A stretch of 64,000 bases of DNA from Methanomassiliicoccales archaeon. Lineage in GTDB: Archaea; Thermoplasmatota; Thermoplasmata; Methanomassiliicoccales; JACIVX01. The stretch lies in the NCBI GenBank assembly GCA_038850735.1, contig JAWCLO010000003.1, positions 1 to 64,000 on the forward strand, given 5' to 3'. Below, in pieces: positions 35,487 through 43,048 of this stretch (position 1 is its first letter; each line of letters starts with the position of its first letter). Under the pieces are notes generated by a model, which searched no databases, had not been told where the DNA came from, and saw only the letters and a list, made by a program, of their open reading frames with translations. Both the position numbers and the translations under genes were made by a program.

Positions 35487-37250
35487 TTAATGGATTGGTG
35501 GAATGCCATCTTTGTTCCATCCCCTAGCTTCGTAATACTCGTCAAGCATCTTCTCCAGATCCTCCCTCACCACAACATGCATTCTGGAAGATCCATCTAT
35601 AAAGGGAACTTCATGGAAGACTCTGGGGAGAGAGTCATCTTTTCTACTAATGCCTTCTCTGGTGCTAAATCTCCTGGCGTTATCAACTGCCCTTGCACCC
35701 GCAAACTGAATTTCGTCTGTAGATATTGAAATGCCGGTTGCAAATGTATAGAGTTTCGCCAAATCATCCCACTCATAAGCATCTCTGACGAAGCAGCACA
35801 CGACTGCTGAGTCAATTATCGCCAGCTTATCCTCAAGACCCTTAACATATCTACCTTTTCCTGAAACTGAAAACCTATCAGAGATTCCCCTCATTTCGTA
35901 TGCATAGGCAGTTGATCTGAGATGATCGGCACCTCTGACTCCAACTGCATATGAAAGTGCCATGCCATTATATCCCCGAGGGTCGTACCCTGGCGGTTCG
36001 AGTCCTTTTACATGCACAGCGATGTCTTCGAGAGACAAAACTTCAGAAGCCCTTTTGACTCCTTCTGCCAGCGTGTTGCCAAGACCTTCTCTATTCGAGA
36101 TCATGTTGAGCAGTCTGAGCACAACTTCATCATCACCAAACTTTATGGAAAACTCTGTATTGAGACGTCCCATTTCATAGGCACGCATAGCAAATCCGAT
36201 CACATTCCCAGCAGTGATTGTATCGAGACCTAATTCATCGCACAATTCATTGATTTTTGCAATAGATTTGATGTCTGCAATTTCGCAAAGTCCGCCGAAG
36301 GCAAAAATGGTCTCATACTCTGGCCCTTCCACAACTGTTCCTTTGTATTTTCCGTCTTTTACAGATGACATTTTACCACAAGCTACTGGGCAATTCCAGC
36401 ATGCTTTATTCTTATCTAGTATCTCCTTTTCCATCGCCGGTGCATTTATCCGCAAATAGGATTCAAAAAATCCCTTTTGCCAGTAGTGAGTAGGGAATGC
36501 ACCTAGTGCGTTTTGATTGTTCACCATAACAGGTGTTCCGTACTTTGTCAGAGGCCCATCTTTTGGAATCCGATCTAGTACTTCTTTCACGACAGAGTTG
36601 AATTTTTCTTCGTCAGCAACTTCGATTTCTCGAGAGCCGAAAAAGGCGATGGCCTTGACTTTTTTGGATCCGAGAACCGCCCCCGCTCCAGCCCTCCCCA
36701 GCTGCCTATATTTGTCATTAGATATACAAGCAAACTTAACAAGCTTCTCACCAGCCGGGCCAATAGTCATGACTTTAGCTTTTGGCTCGCCCATATCCTT
36801 GCGAACGGCCTCCTCAGTTTCTATCGTTGATTTTCCCCAAAGACTGCTAGCGTCATGAATCTCGACGTTGTTATCTACAACAGTAATGTAAACCGGTGAT
36901 GAAGATTTACCACGAATAATAACAGCATCATATCCTGCTTTCTTTATTTGAGGTCCCAGGTGCCCTCCAGAATAAGATTCACCCCATATCCCAGTAAGAG
37001 GTGACTTAAAAAAAGCTCCGTATCTGTTTGAAGTAGGTGCGCGCGTTCCAGTCAACGGTCCTACCGCAAACACAATCGTGTTCTCCGGAGAGAGTGGATC
37101 TATATGCGTTGGGACTTCATCCAAAAGAATCTTTGCACCAAGCCCCTTTCCGCCAATACACTCTTTCGCAATTTTCTTATCTAATCTCTCTGCCTTTGTC
37201 GAATTCTGCTCTAAATCTATCCTTAAAATCTTGCCGGCATAACCCCCCAT
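35487..37250 (-). CDS. Aldehyde ferredoxin oxidoreductase (tungsten/molybdenum)
   Basis: This 587-residue enzyme oxidises aldehydes to acids with ferredoxin as acceptor, using a bis-pterin tungsten or molybdenum cofactor and a 4Fe-4S cluster. The N-terminus MGGYAGKILRIDL is typical. AGPLTGTRAP-like (VGPLTGTRAPTSNRY), GGHLGPQIKKAGYD and LGRAGAGAVLGSKK bind the pterin, and CWNCPVACGKM holds the cluster with a later Cys (VVCCFVRD). The start at 37250 is chosen because the open frame upstream to 37487 has no family similarity. It lies 61 bases after the RACo-like gene, in one operon with it. Confidence 0.9.
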   Translation of the reverse strand: MGGYAGKILRIDLEQNSTKAERLDKKIAKECIGGKGLGAKILLDEVPTHIDPLSPENTIVFAVGPLTGTRAPTSNRYGAFFKSPLTGIWGESYSGGHLGPQIKKAGYDAVIIRGKSSSPVYITVVDNNVEIHDASSLWGKSTIETEEAVRKDMGEPKAKVMTIGPAGEKLVKFACISNDKYRQLGRAGAGAVLGSKKVKAIAFFGSREIEVADEEKFNSVVKEVLDRIPKDGPLTKYGTPVMVNNQNALGAFPTHYWQKGFFESYLRINAPAMEKEILDKNKACWNCPVACGKMSSVKDGKYKGTVVEGPEYETIFAFGGLCEIADIKSIAKINELCDELGLDTITAGNVIGFAMRAYEMGRLNTEFSIKFGDDEVVLRLLNMISNREGLGNTLAEGVKRASEVLSLEDIAVHVKGLEPPGYDPRGYNGMALSYAVGVRGADHLRSTAYAYEMRGISDRFSVSGKGRYVKGLEDKLAIIDSAVVCCFVRDAYEWDDLAKLYTFATGISISTDEIQFAGARAVDNARRFSTREGISRKDDSLPRVFHEVPFIDGSSRMHVVVREDLEKMLDEYYEARGWNKDGIPPIH

Positions 37251-37311
37251 AATAGCACTCCCTGACGCAAATCTGAATAAGGATATTGTGACCATTAGAT
37301 TATATTTTCCT

Positions 37312-39213
37312 TCATCGACCACCAGTAATTTCCGGTTTAAACGAAAAATCTCTTTTCCCTGTGGAAATCTCGGAAGATGCGATGGGGAATCTGGTAAGGT
37401 CATTGTGCGGGAAATAAAGGGCTGAATAGAATGCTTCTTCGAAATCGGGTTGCGCGGCAAGTTCGATGTACTCGACCTTTCTTGCAATTTCCTCAGCTTT
37501 TTTTCTCATTTCATTGTTGAGGAGTGCCATCTTTGCCCCAGAGCCTGCCGCATTTCCAATACTAACTATGTGATCTAGTGGTACCTCTGGAAAAATGCCA
37601 ATCATTCTCGCATTTGCTGGGTCTATATAATTCCCAAAGGCACCGGCCAAAAGAATCTCGTCAATTTCTTTGTCAGAAATTCCAGACATTTTCATTAAAA
37701 TTTCCGTTCCAGCGTACATGGCAGCCTTCGCAAATTGGATTTGCAAGACATCGTTCTGTGTAATAACTATTGGCTCTTTAACTGCCGTTTCGTCTTCAAA
37801 AGCGACGATGAAATAAGATTCTCCATTTTGGACACCAATCCTGGGAGAATCGATTTCCTCCATTATTCTTCCAGATCTGTCTATGATCCCTAACCGCACC
37901 ATTTCAGCTATTGCATCAACAATACCAGATCCGCATATACCTCGGGGTTTTGTATTTCCTATAACACTGTACTTCACTCCCAGGTTCTCTGTGATTTTGA
38001 CATGATCTATTGCTCCTCTTGCTCCTCTCATGCCAAACCTTAGGCACCCGCCTTCAAACGCAGGCCCCGCTGCACACGACGCACTGATTATTCTTCCAGG
38101 TGTGATGACTGAAATCTCTCCATTGGTTCCAATATCAATAGCCAGGCGATTATATTGACTTTCATCGGCACGAACCGCAAGCAATACCCCAACATGATCA
38201 GCACCGACGAATCCGCCGATATTTGGAAGCGAATAAACGTATCCTTCCTCATTTATTTCAACGCCGGCGACTTTCGCTTTCTCTTCGAGGCTACGTGCAA
38301 CAACGGGAATATATGGTGAAAAGGCAAATGATTGAACCTCCAATCCCCAAAACAAATGGTGCATGACGGTATTTCCAACAATGACTACCTCGTATATTTC
38401 GTCCCTTTTTATTCCTGCTAATGTAGCGCATCTATTTATCAAATCGTTTATGCATGACACTATCTGATTTCTGAGAATTTCGACTCCTTCTTCCCGTTCA
38501 AGTCTGAACGTAATTCGGGATATCACATCATCGCCATATTTGATCTGCGGATTCATGTCAGATTCTACTGCAAGTTCCCTTCCATCGACGAGATCAATGA
38601 GATATGCAACCACTGTTGTTGTTCCAATATCGACTGCAATACCGTAAACGCCTTCATTCTTCTCAGTAAGCCCGAGTATTTCATCGTGTCTTAATACAAT
38701 ATGTGCCTCTGAATTTTTTCGCAAGTAGTCTGGAAGAAGAGACAATATTTTCAGAGGAATATGAAGAAATCCCCCGATTTGCTTTATCGAATTCTTCAAG
38801 CGTTCGAAATCAGGCAATGGGAAATCAATTGTAGGAGGCGGAACTTGAATAGTAATTTTCTTGACTGTAGGATCCGTATCTACATGTGCAAAAGATTTCA
38901 CAAGAATGATCTGCTCCTTCTTTTCATACTCCTCAGGAATGTCAATGACTAAATCATCCTCAACAATGAGTTTGCATGCGAGCCTAACCCCTCTCATGAG
39001 GTCATTTTTAGAAATGAATTTCGCATCTTCTTGAGAAATCGGTGCATCTTTTGTTGTCACAACGACACGGCATCTTCCACAAGAGCCACGACCGCCACAG
39101 ACTGATTCAATTGGAACGCCAGCACGCATCGCAATTTCAAACAGGCTCTCTCCAGGTTTATCCACTTCGACAATTTTTCCAGTAGGCTCAAATCGTACTC
39201 TTATCATTTCCAT
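37312..39213 (-). CDS. RACo-like corrinoid-activating ASKHA ATPase with 2Fe-2S domain
   Basis: This 633-residue protein has an N-terminal plant-type 2Fe-2S ferredoxin domain (CGGRGSCGRC and a later Cys in RLACK). A linker follows, then a large actin-like ATPase domain with two phosphate motifs (DIGTTTVVAYLIDL and AIDIGTNGEIS). This is the layout of RACo/MtvD-type activators that reduce inactive Co(II) corrinoids to Co(I) with ATP. RamA of methanogens instead carries C-terminal 4Fe-4S clusters, which are absent here. The ATG at 39213 follows the Lrp stop by four bases. The corrinoid protein at 30.4 kb is the obvious client. Confidence 0.88.
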   Translation of the reverse strand: MEMIRVRFEPTGKIVEVDKPGESLFEIAMRAGVPIESVCGGRGSCGRCRVVVTTKDAPISQEDAKFISKNDLMRGVRLACKLIVEDDLVIDIPEEYEKKEQIILVKSFAHVDTDPTVKKITIQVPPPTIDFPLPDFERLKNSIKQIGGFLHIPLKILSLLPDYLRKNSEAHIVLRHDEILGLTEKNEGVYGIAVDIGTTTVVAYLIDLVDGRELAVESDMNPQIKYGDDVISRITFRLEREEGVEILRNQIVSCINDLINRCATLAGIKRDEIYEVVIVGNTVMHHLFWGLEVQSFAFSPYIPVVARSLEEKAKVAGVEINEEGYVYSLPNIGGFVGADHVGVLLAVRADESQYNRLAIDIGTNGEISVITPGRIISASCAAGPAFEGGCLRFGMRGARGAIDHVKITENLGVKYSVIGNTKPRGICGSGIVDAIAEMVRLGIIDRSGRIMEEIDSPRIGVQNGESYFIVAFEDETAVKEPIVITQNDVLQIQFAKAAMYAGTEILMKMSGISDKEIDEILLAGAFGNYIDPANARMIGIFPEVPLDHIVSIGNAAGSGAKMALLNNEMRKKAEEIARKVEYIELAAQPDFEEAFYSALYFPHNDLTRFPIASSEISTGKRDFSFKPEITGGR

Positions 39214-39217
39214 CAAG

Positions 39218-39679
39218 TCAGTAGTAGTGTCTGTAGATGCTATAGATCTCGGTGATCTGGCTGATTTCGTATCCTGAAAAGCAACGGTTACTTATGATCA
39301 GCTCTCTGATGAGTTTCTCTGCCTCTCTTGGATTCTCGGCATGAAAAAGAAGAATTGCGCTAAAGGCACCAATTGCAGTGAAAACCTGTATCGTAGCTGG
39401 ATGGTTCTTCAATTCCCTGAGTATACGTTCCTGATCATGGGAAGAGAGACCCGTATCGAATTTTAATACGACCGAATAGATCAAATCCCCCAAACGATCA
39501 TAATAAATCAAGTTGGCTTTTTGAAGGATCTTAAGTTCCCTCAATCTTTCAATTCTATATCCCACGGATCTGCTAGTCATCCCCATTTTTTCGGCTATTT
39601 TCTCATAAGTCCACTCAGGATGATTTGCAAGCATCTTTAGAAGTTCCTTGTCCTTATCATCAAGGATTTCGCGCCCCAT
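39218..39679 (-). CDS. Lrp/AsnC-family regulator of the RACo operon
   Basis: This 153-residue protein has an N-terminal winged helix (LDDKDKELLKMLANHPEW, MTSRSVGYRIERLREL) and a RAM-like C-terminal half. AGGTG lies about seven bases before the ATG. It is the first gene of the three-gene unit Lrp - RACo-like - aldehyde ferredoxin oxidoreductase, with only four bases to the second gene. A self-regulated operon sensing a methylotrophic or amino-acid signal is plausible but not shown. Confidence 0.85.
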   Translation of the reverse strand: MGREILDDKDKELLKMLANHPEWTYEKIAEKMGMTSRSVGYRIERLRELKILQKANLIYYDRLGDLIYSVVLKFDTGLSSHDQERILRELKNHPATIQVFTAIGAFSAILLFHAENPREAEKLIRELIISNRCFSGYEISQITEIYSIYRHYY

Positions 39680-40060
39680 TTAAACACCTAGTTCCTCGGA
39701 ATTTTTTACATGCATAACCTTTCAAATAAAAGTTGCTATCATTTTTGCCATTTGATTTCGGAATAAGTGAAACAGTCTGGGTTGGATTGTTACTTCAAAA
39801 ACGGTTCCATTTAAACCAACCGCACTAACGCTCATTTTTTTTTACATGATATCCTAACTTTCAAAGAACCTTGGAACTCCTATGTGCAACGATTGTTTTT
39901 TTTAAGAAATGATATTTATTGCAAGAGGAGAGTTTTCTTCCAAATATCGTAGCGAAAAGAAATTATCGATAGTGTGTCCGGATTTGTGGCAATATTTATT
40001 AACATGGTGTATGGTAATTGCCCATAAGTGAAACCAGTAGCATGAAGACGGGTGTCAAAG
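39680..40060. other. Divergent intergenic region, no gene seen
   Basis: About 380 bases between the Lrp-type regulator and the CobW-like gene. It is A/T-rich with T-runs at about 39835-39843 and 39895-39902. AATATTTATTA at 39991-40001 is a TATA candidate for the CobW-like gene. A CTTTTATTTG on the minus strand near 39720-39730 may serve the regulator. I see no RNA gene. Confidence 0.45.
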
Positions 40061-40669
40061 ATGGAGCTGATTGTCATCGCGGGATTTCTGGGATCAGGAA
40101 AAACAACACTTATCCTGGCAACCGTGTCAAAGATAATTGAACGAACAGGCAAGAAAATCGTCATAATTGTCAACGATTTTGGAAAAATTGGGATTGATGG
40201 CAAAATTATGGAAAAATATGGTCTTCGGGTTCAGGAACTTGCAAGCGGATGCATATGTTGTACGCTTGGTCCTGATTTTATCAGCACTTTGAAAACGGTG
40301 GCTACCCAATTCGAGCCAGATATCATAATTGTCGAACCGACAGGTATCGCAGACCCGCAAGCTATTTTGAACTCTCTCGAGATGTATAATGGTCCACCGA
40401 TCTGCAAAGTTCTAACTGTTGTCATAGTAGATGCCATTCGATTTTCAGTAATAATCAAAGCACTTGAAAGACCATTTAGAGCCCAAATCCGAGCTGCAGG
40501 ACTTGTCCTTATCAATAAAATTGACGAAATTGAAAATGAGGAAGCGATTCGGGAAATGGAATCTAGAATTAAGGAATTTGGATCAAGTAGTCCCATAATT
40601 CCTGTATCGGCCACTGAAGGAACAAATCTCGATAGTGTTGTGGATTTTATGGTGGTGGGTACATGCTAA
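40061..40669 (+). CDS. CobW/HypB-family GTPase, short form
   Basis: This 202-residue G3E-family P-loop GTPase has Walker A in IAGFLGSGKTTLI, the metal-binding GCICCTL motif of CobW-type metallochaperones, EPTGIADP, and the guanine-specificity NKID. The usual CobW C-terminal domain is missing; the frame ends just after the GTPase core. The following gene, overlapping by 7 bases, encodes a His-rich protein that may supply the missing metal-handling part. The ATG at 40061 is used. Likely role: insertion of cobalt, nickel or zinc into a target enzyme. Confidence 0.83.
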   Translation: MELIVIAGFLGSGKTTLILATVSKIIERTGKKIVIIVNDFGKIGIDGKIMEKYGLRVQELASGCICCTLGPDFISTLKTVATQFEPDIIIVEPTGIADPQAILNSLEMYNGPPICKVLTVVIVDAIRFSVIIKALERPFRAQIRAAGLVLINKIDEIENEEAIREMESRIKEFGSSSPIIPVSATEGTNLDSVVDFMVVGTC

Positions 40670-41112
40670 CGCCTGATTTTTCTGCATATGCAGCAAGAGT
40701 TCTTATCACGGCAAAAATTCCAAAATCAGGAGCGGAGGTTGAGGATCTTATCAAAGGAATTATGTCGAAATGTGTGGTAGAATGTGTTGATGCTGGTGCG
40801 ACACTTATTGGCCATGCTAAGTGCATCGCAGAGTCAGATAACGGGAATTTCATGGCGTGTAGTATCACAAGCAATGATGGAAAAATCAGCTGCAGAGGGG
40901 TACTCCAGGGTGAAATTAGGAAGGTGAGTCTTGTCATCAACATTCTGCTATATGGCTTGAAAAGGGCAGAAATTGAGAGAATATTTGAGACGATCCTTCG
41001 GGAAAGAATCGGCCCCAGGGAGTTTGCCGTAGTTATTGAAGATATTGATGTACACGACCATGAACATCATGAAGAAAATCACGAGCATTCGCACGATCAT
41101 GAAACGGCGTAA
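40663..41112 (+). CDS. Hypothetical protein with His-rich C-terminal tail
   Basis: I do not recognise this 149-residue protein. The first 120 residues form a mixed alpha/beta domain containing Cys in KCVVECVDAG, GHAKC, MACSI and ISCRG. The last 20 residues are almost all His, Asp and Glu (HDHEHHEENHEHSHDHE), a classic metal-binding tail as in HypB or SlyD. It overlaps the CobW-like GTPase gene by 7 bases and is surely co-translated. The inferred role is a metal store or delivery subunit for the GTPase. Confidence 0.7.
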   Translation: MLTPDFSAYAARVLITAKIPKSGAEVEDLIKGIMSKCVVECVDAGATLIGHAKCIAESDNGNFMACSITSNDGKISCRGVLQGEIRKVSLVINILLYGLKRAEIERIFETILRERIGPREFAVVIEDIDVHDHEHHEENHEHSHDHETA

Positions 41113-41329
41113 TTCTTATCTGGTGAGGTTCGCAGTTTTGAGAGATGGTGTTGGGATATATCCAGTCTTCGGAGATTCGCTCATCGGATTCCTTTTGAAT
41201 TTTGGAAATCTTTCTGGAGAAAATAATAAATAGGATAATTGAAGGTAGTCCCCCCTAGTAACATTCATCGAAACTCAGGGATTATGTCAACATATCGAAT
41301 CCCTGAGCTCTCGATAAAGGGTTGATCGC

Positions 41330-42769
41330 ATGAAAACCGGAACAGGGGTGCAGGTTCTAAGAACAATGATCGGCAATCCTGTGACGAGGAAAATACTTTC
41401 AGGTATGAGCAAGTTCTGTGAGATCGATCAAAAGAATCGGCTAGAAGTGGCGCTCGAGCTTTACGTGGGAGCTAGAGAGGATGCCTGTGTTTTTTGCAGA
41501 GCTGCCGAAAAACCTCTAGCATCTGTTCTGAGGCGGGGTGCGAAGGCATTTGGCGTCACTGAAAATGAAATGAAAGCTCGCTTTAAGGATCCTTATTGGA
41601 GAAAGGGACTTGCCAATGTTATCAGTGGAATCGCCCGATTCGGCGTAAGGAGACCCTTTGTACCCGGGGCACCGTTCCAGGTGGTATGGGATGTGACATA
41701 CGCCTGCAATCTTCGGTGCCAGCATTGTTATGCAACAGCTGGTAAGGCCCAAGCAGATGAACTCAATCATGAAGAAGCTTTGGCTTTGGTGGATAAACTA
41801 GCAGCTATGGGCATACCAATTCTTGCTTTTTCGGGCGGTGAACCTCTCGTCCGAAAGGACATGCTCGAGTTAACAAGGCGGGCAGCCGACCACGGCATGT
41901 ATGTTTCAATTGCAACGAATGGGACGCTTATCACGCCAGAAAAAGCCAGGCAGATGAAAGAAGCGGGAGTACATTATTTGCAGATAAGCATTGATGGCGC
42001 TGACGCTGCAACGCATGACGGATTCAGAGGACTCAGAGGTGCATTTGATAAAACAATCGAAGGAGTGAAAAATGCCGTTGAACAAGATTTCTTCGTGAAT
42101 ATCTCAACAACGGTTACGAGGAGAAACCTGCATCAGATACCGGATATCATCGATCTTTGCGAAACACTCGGCGTGGATTGGTTCATGGCATACAATTTTG
42201 TTCCAACTGGCAGAGGCAGAATAATTGTGGAAAATGATCTCAGCCCGGAAGAGAGGGAAGAGCTTCTTAAGATGCTTTATGGCAAATTGAAGGAAGTAAA
42301 ATGTGAACTTCTAACAACTGCGCCTCAGTATGCACGAGTGGCACTGCAGAGTTGCGGAGAAAATGGAAAGATTGTTGTACCCACGCATTTCTACAATCCT
42401 GAGGTGGAAGGGAATCTGTTCAATCTGACGGAGTTTATCGGCGGTTGTGGGGCTGGAAGGTTTTATATGGCGATACGTGCGAACGGCGATATCGAGCCAT
42501 GTGTGTTTTTCCCGCTTAAGGTAGGCAATGTAAGAACTGATAATTTGGATGACATCTGGCTTAACAATAGGGTATTTGAGGATTTGAGAAACAAGGATCT
42601 TCTAAAAGGAAGCTGCGGATCCTGTGATTATCGGTATCATTGTGGCGGTTGCAGGGCGAGAGCATATAACTACTTTGGTGATTATTTGGCTCCTGATCCG
42701 GGATGTATCAATAATGTCGCTAGCTACAGAGAGCTTGTAGCCAGCATCCCGATCGCAGCAACAAAATAA
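41330..42769 (+). CDS. Radical SAM / SPASM-domain protein
   Basis: This 479-residue radical SAM enzyme has an N-terminal extension of about 110 residues with CVFC, then the cluster motif CNLRCQHCY, GGEPL, and ISIDGADAATHDGFRG. The C-terminal SPASM region has Cys in GGCGAGR, ANGDIEPCVFF and CGSCDYRYHCGGCRARAYN, enough for auxiliary 4Fe-4S clusters. Relatives act in haem/haem d1 side-chain chemistry (AhbD-like) or peptide modification (PqqE-like). The TIGR04076 protein encoded nine bases downstream is a frequent small partner type, with unknown function. No precursor peptide is apparent. Confidence 0.83.
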   Translation: MKTGTGVQVLRTMIGNPVTRKILSGMSKFCEIDQKNRLEVALELYVGAREDACVFCRAAEKPLASVLRRGAKAFGVTENEMKARFKDPYWRKGLANVISGIARFGVRRPFVPGAPFQVVWDVTYACNLRCQHCYATAGKAQADELNHEEALALVDKLAAMGIPILAFSGGEPLVRKDMLELTRRAADHGMYVSIATNGTLITPEKARQMKEAGVHYLQISIDGADAATHDGFRGLRGAFDKTIEGVKNAVEQDFFVNISTTVTRRNLHQIPDIIDLCETLGVDWFMAYNFVPTGRGRIIVENDLSPEEREELLKMLYGKLKEVKCELLTTAPQYARVALQSCGENGKIVVPTHFYNPEVEGNLFNLTEFIGGCGAGRFYMAIRANGDIEPCVFFPLKVGNVRTDNLDDIWLNNRVFEDLRNKDLLKGSCGSCDYRYHCGGCRARAYNYFGDYLAPDPGCINNVASYRELVASIPIAATK

Positions 42770-42778
42770 GGGTGTGGT

Positions 42779-43048
42779 ATGGCATACAATGTAAAAGTTG
42801 AAGTTGTAGGGATCGGTGGATCTGGAAGGTGCCCAATGGGAATCAAAGTAGGTGATACATTTGAATTCGGTGCATTCCCTCCACCAGGTCTCTGTGTTTG
42901 GGCTACTTACGTTATGATCCCCTTCGTTACGACGCTGAGATTCGGAGGGAATTTCAGAGAATTTGGAGAGGAGGACGGTGTAGTCCATTGTTGCTGCGTC
43001 GATCCAAAAAATCCCGTGATATTCAAGCTTTCGAGGATAATTGATTAG
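42779..43048 (+). CDS. TIGR04076-family small protein
   Basis: This 89-residue protein fits the TIGR04076 family: YNVKVEVVGIGG at the start, GRCPMGIKVGDTFEF, PPGLCVWATYVMIPFVTTLRFGG across the middle, and a CCCVDPKNPVIFKL ending. Conserved cysteines suggest a metal or Fe-S site. Function is unknown. It follows the radical SAM/SPASM gene after nine bases and is surely in the same operon. Its end overlaps the convergent topA by 4 bases. Confidence 0.75.
   Translation: MAYNVKVEVVGIGGSGRCPMGIKVGDTFEFGAFPPPGLCVWATYVMIPFVTTLRFGGNFREFGEEDGVVHCCCVDPKNPVIFKLSRIID

Noticed and set aside
37251-37487. 79-residue N-terminal extension of the aldehyde ferredoxin oxidoreductase
   Set aside because: MGGYAGKILRIDL at 37250 is the normal family start; the extension overlaps the 3' end of the RACo-like gene region and has no similarity.
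39776-39830. GGTTGG and CCAACC as a hairpin
   Set aside because: Only six pairs over a loop of more than 30 bases; likely chance.
39835-39843. T-run as a transcription terminator
   Set aside because: No plus-strand gene ends upstream of it, so it would terminate nothing known.
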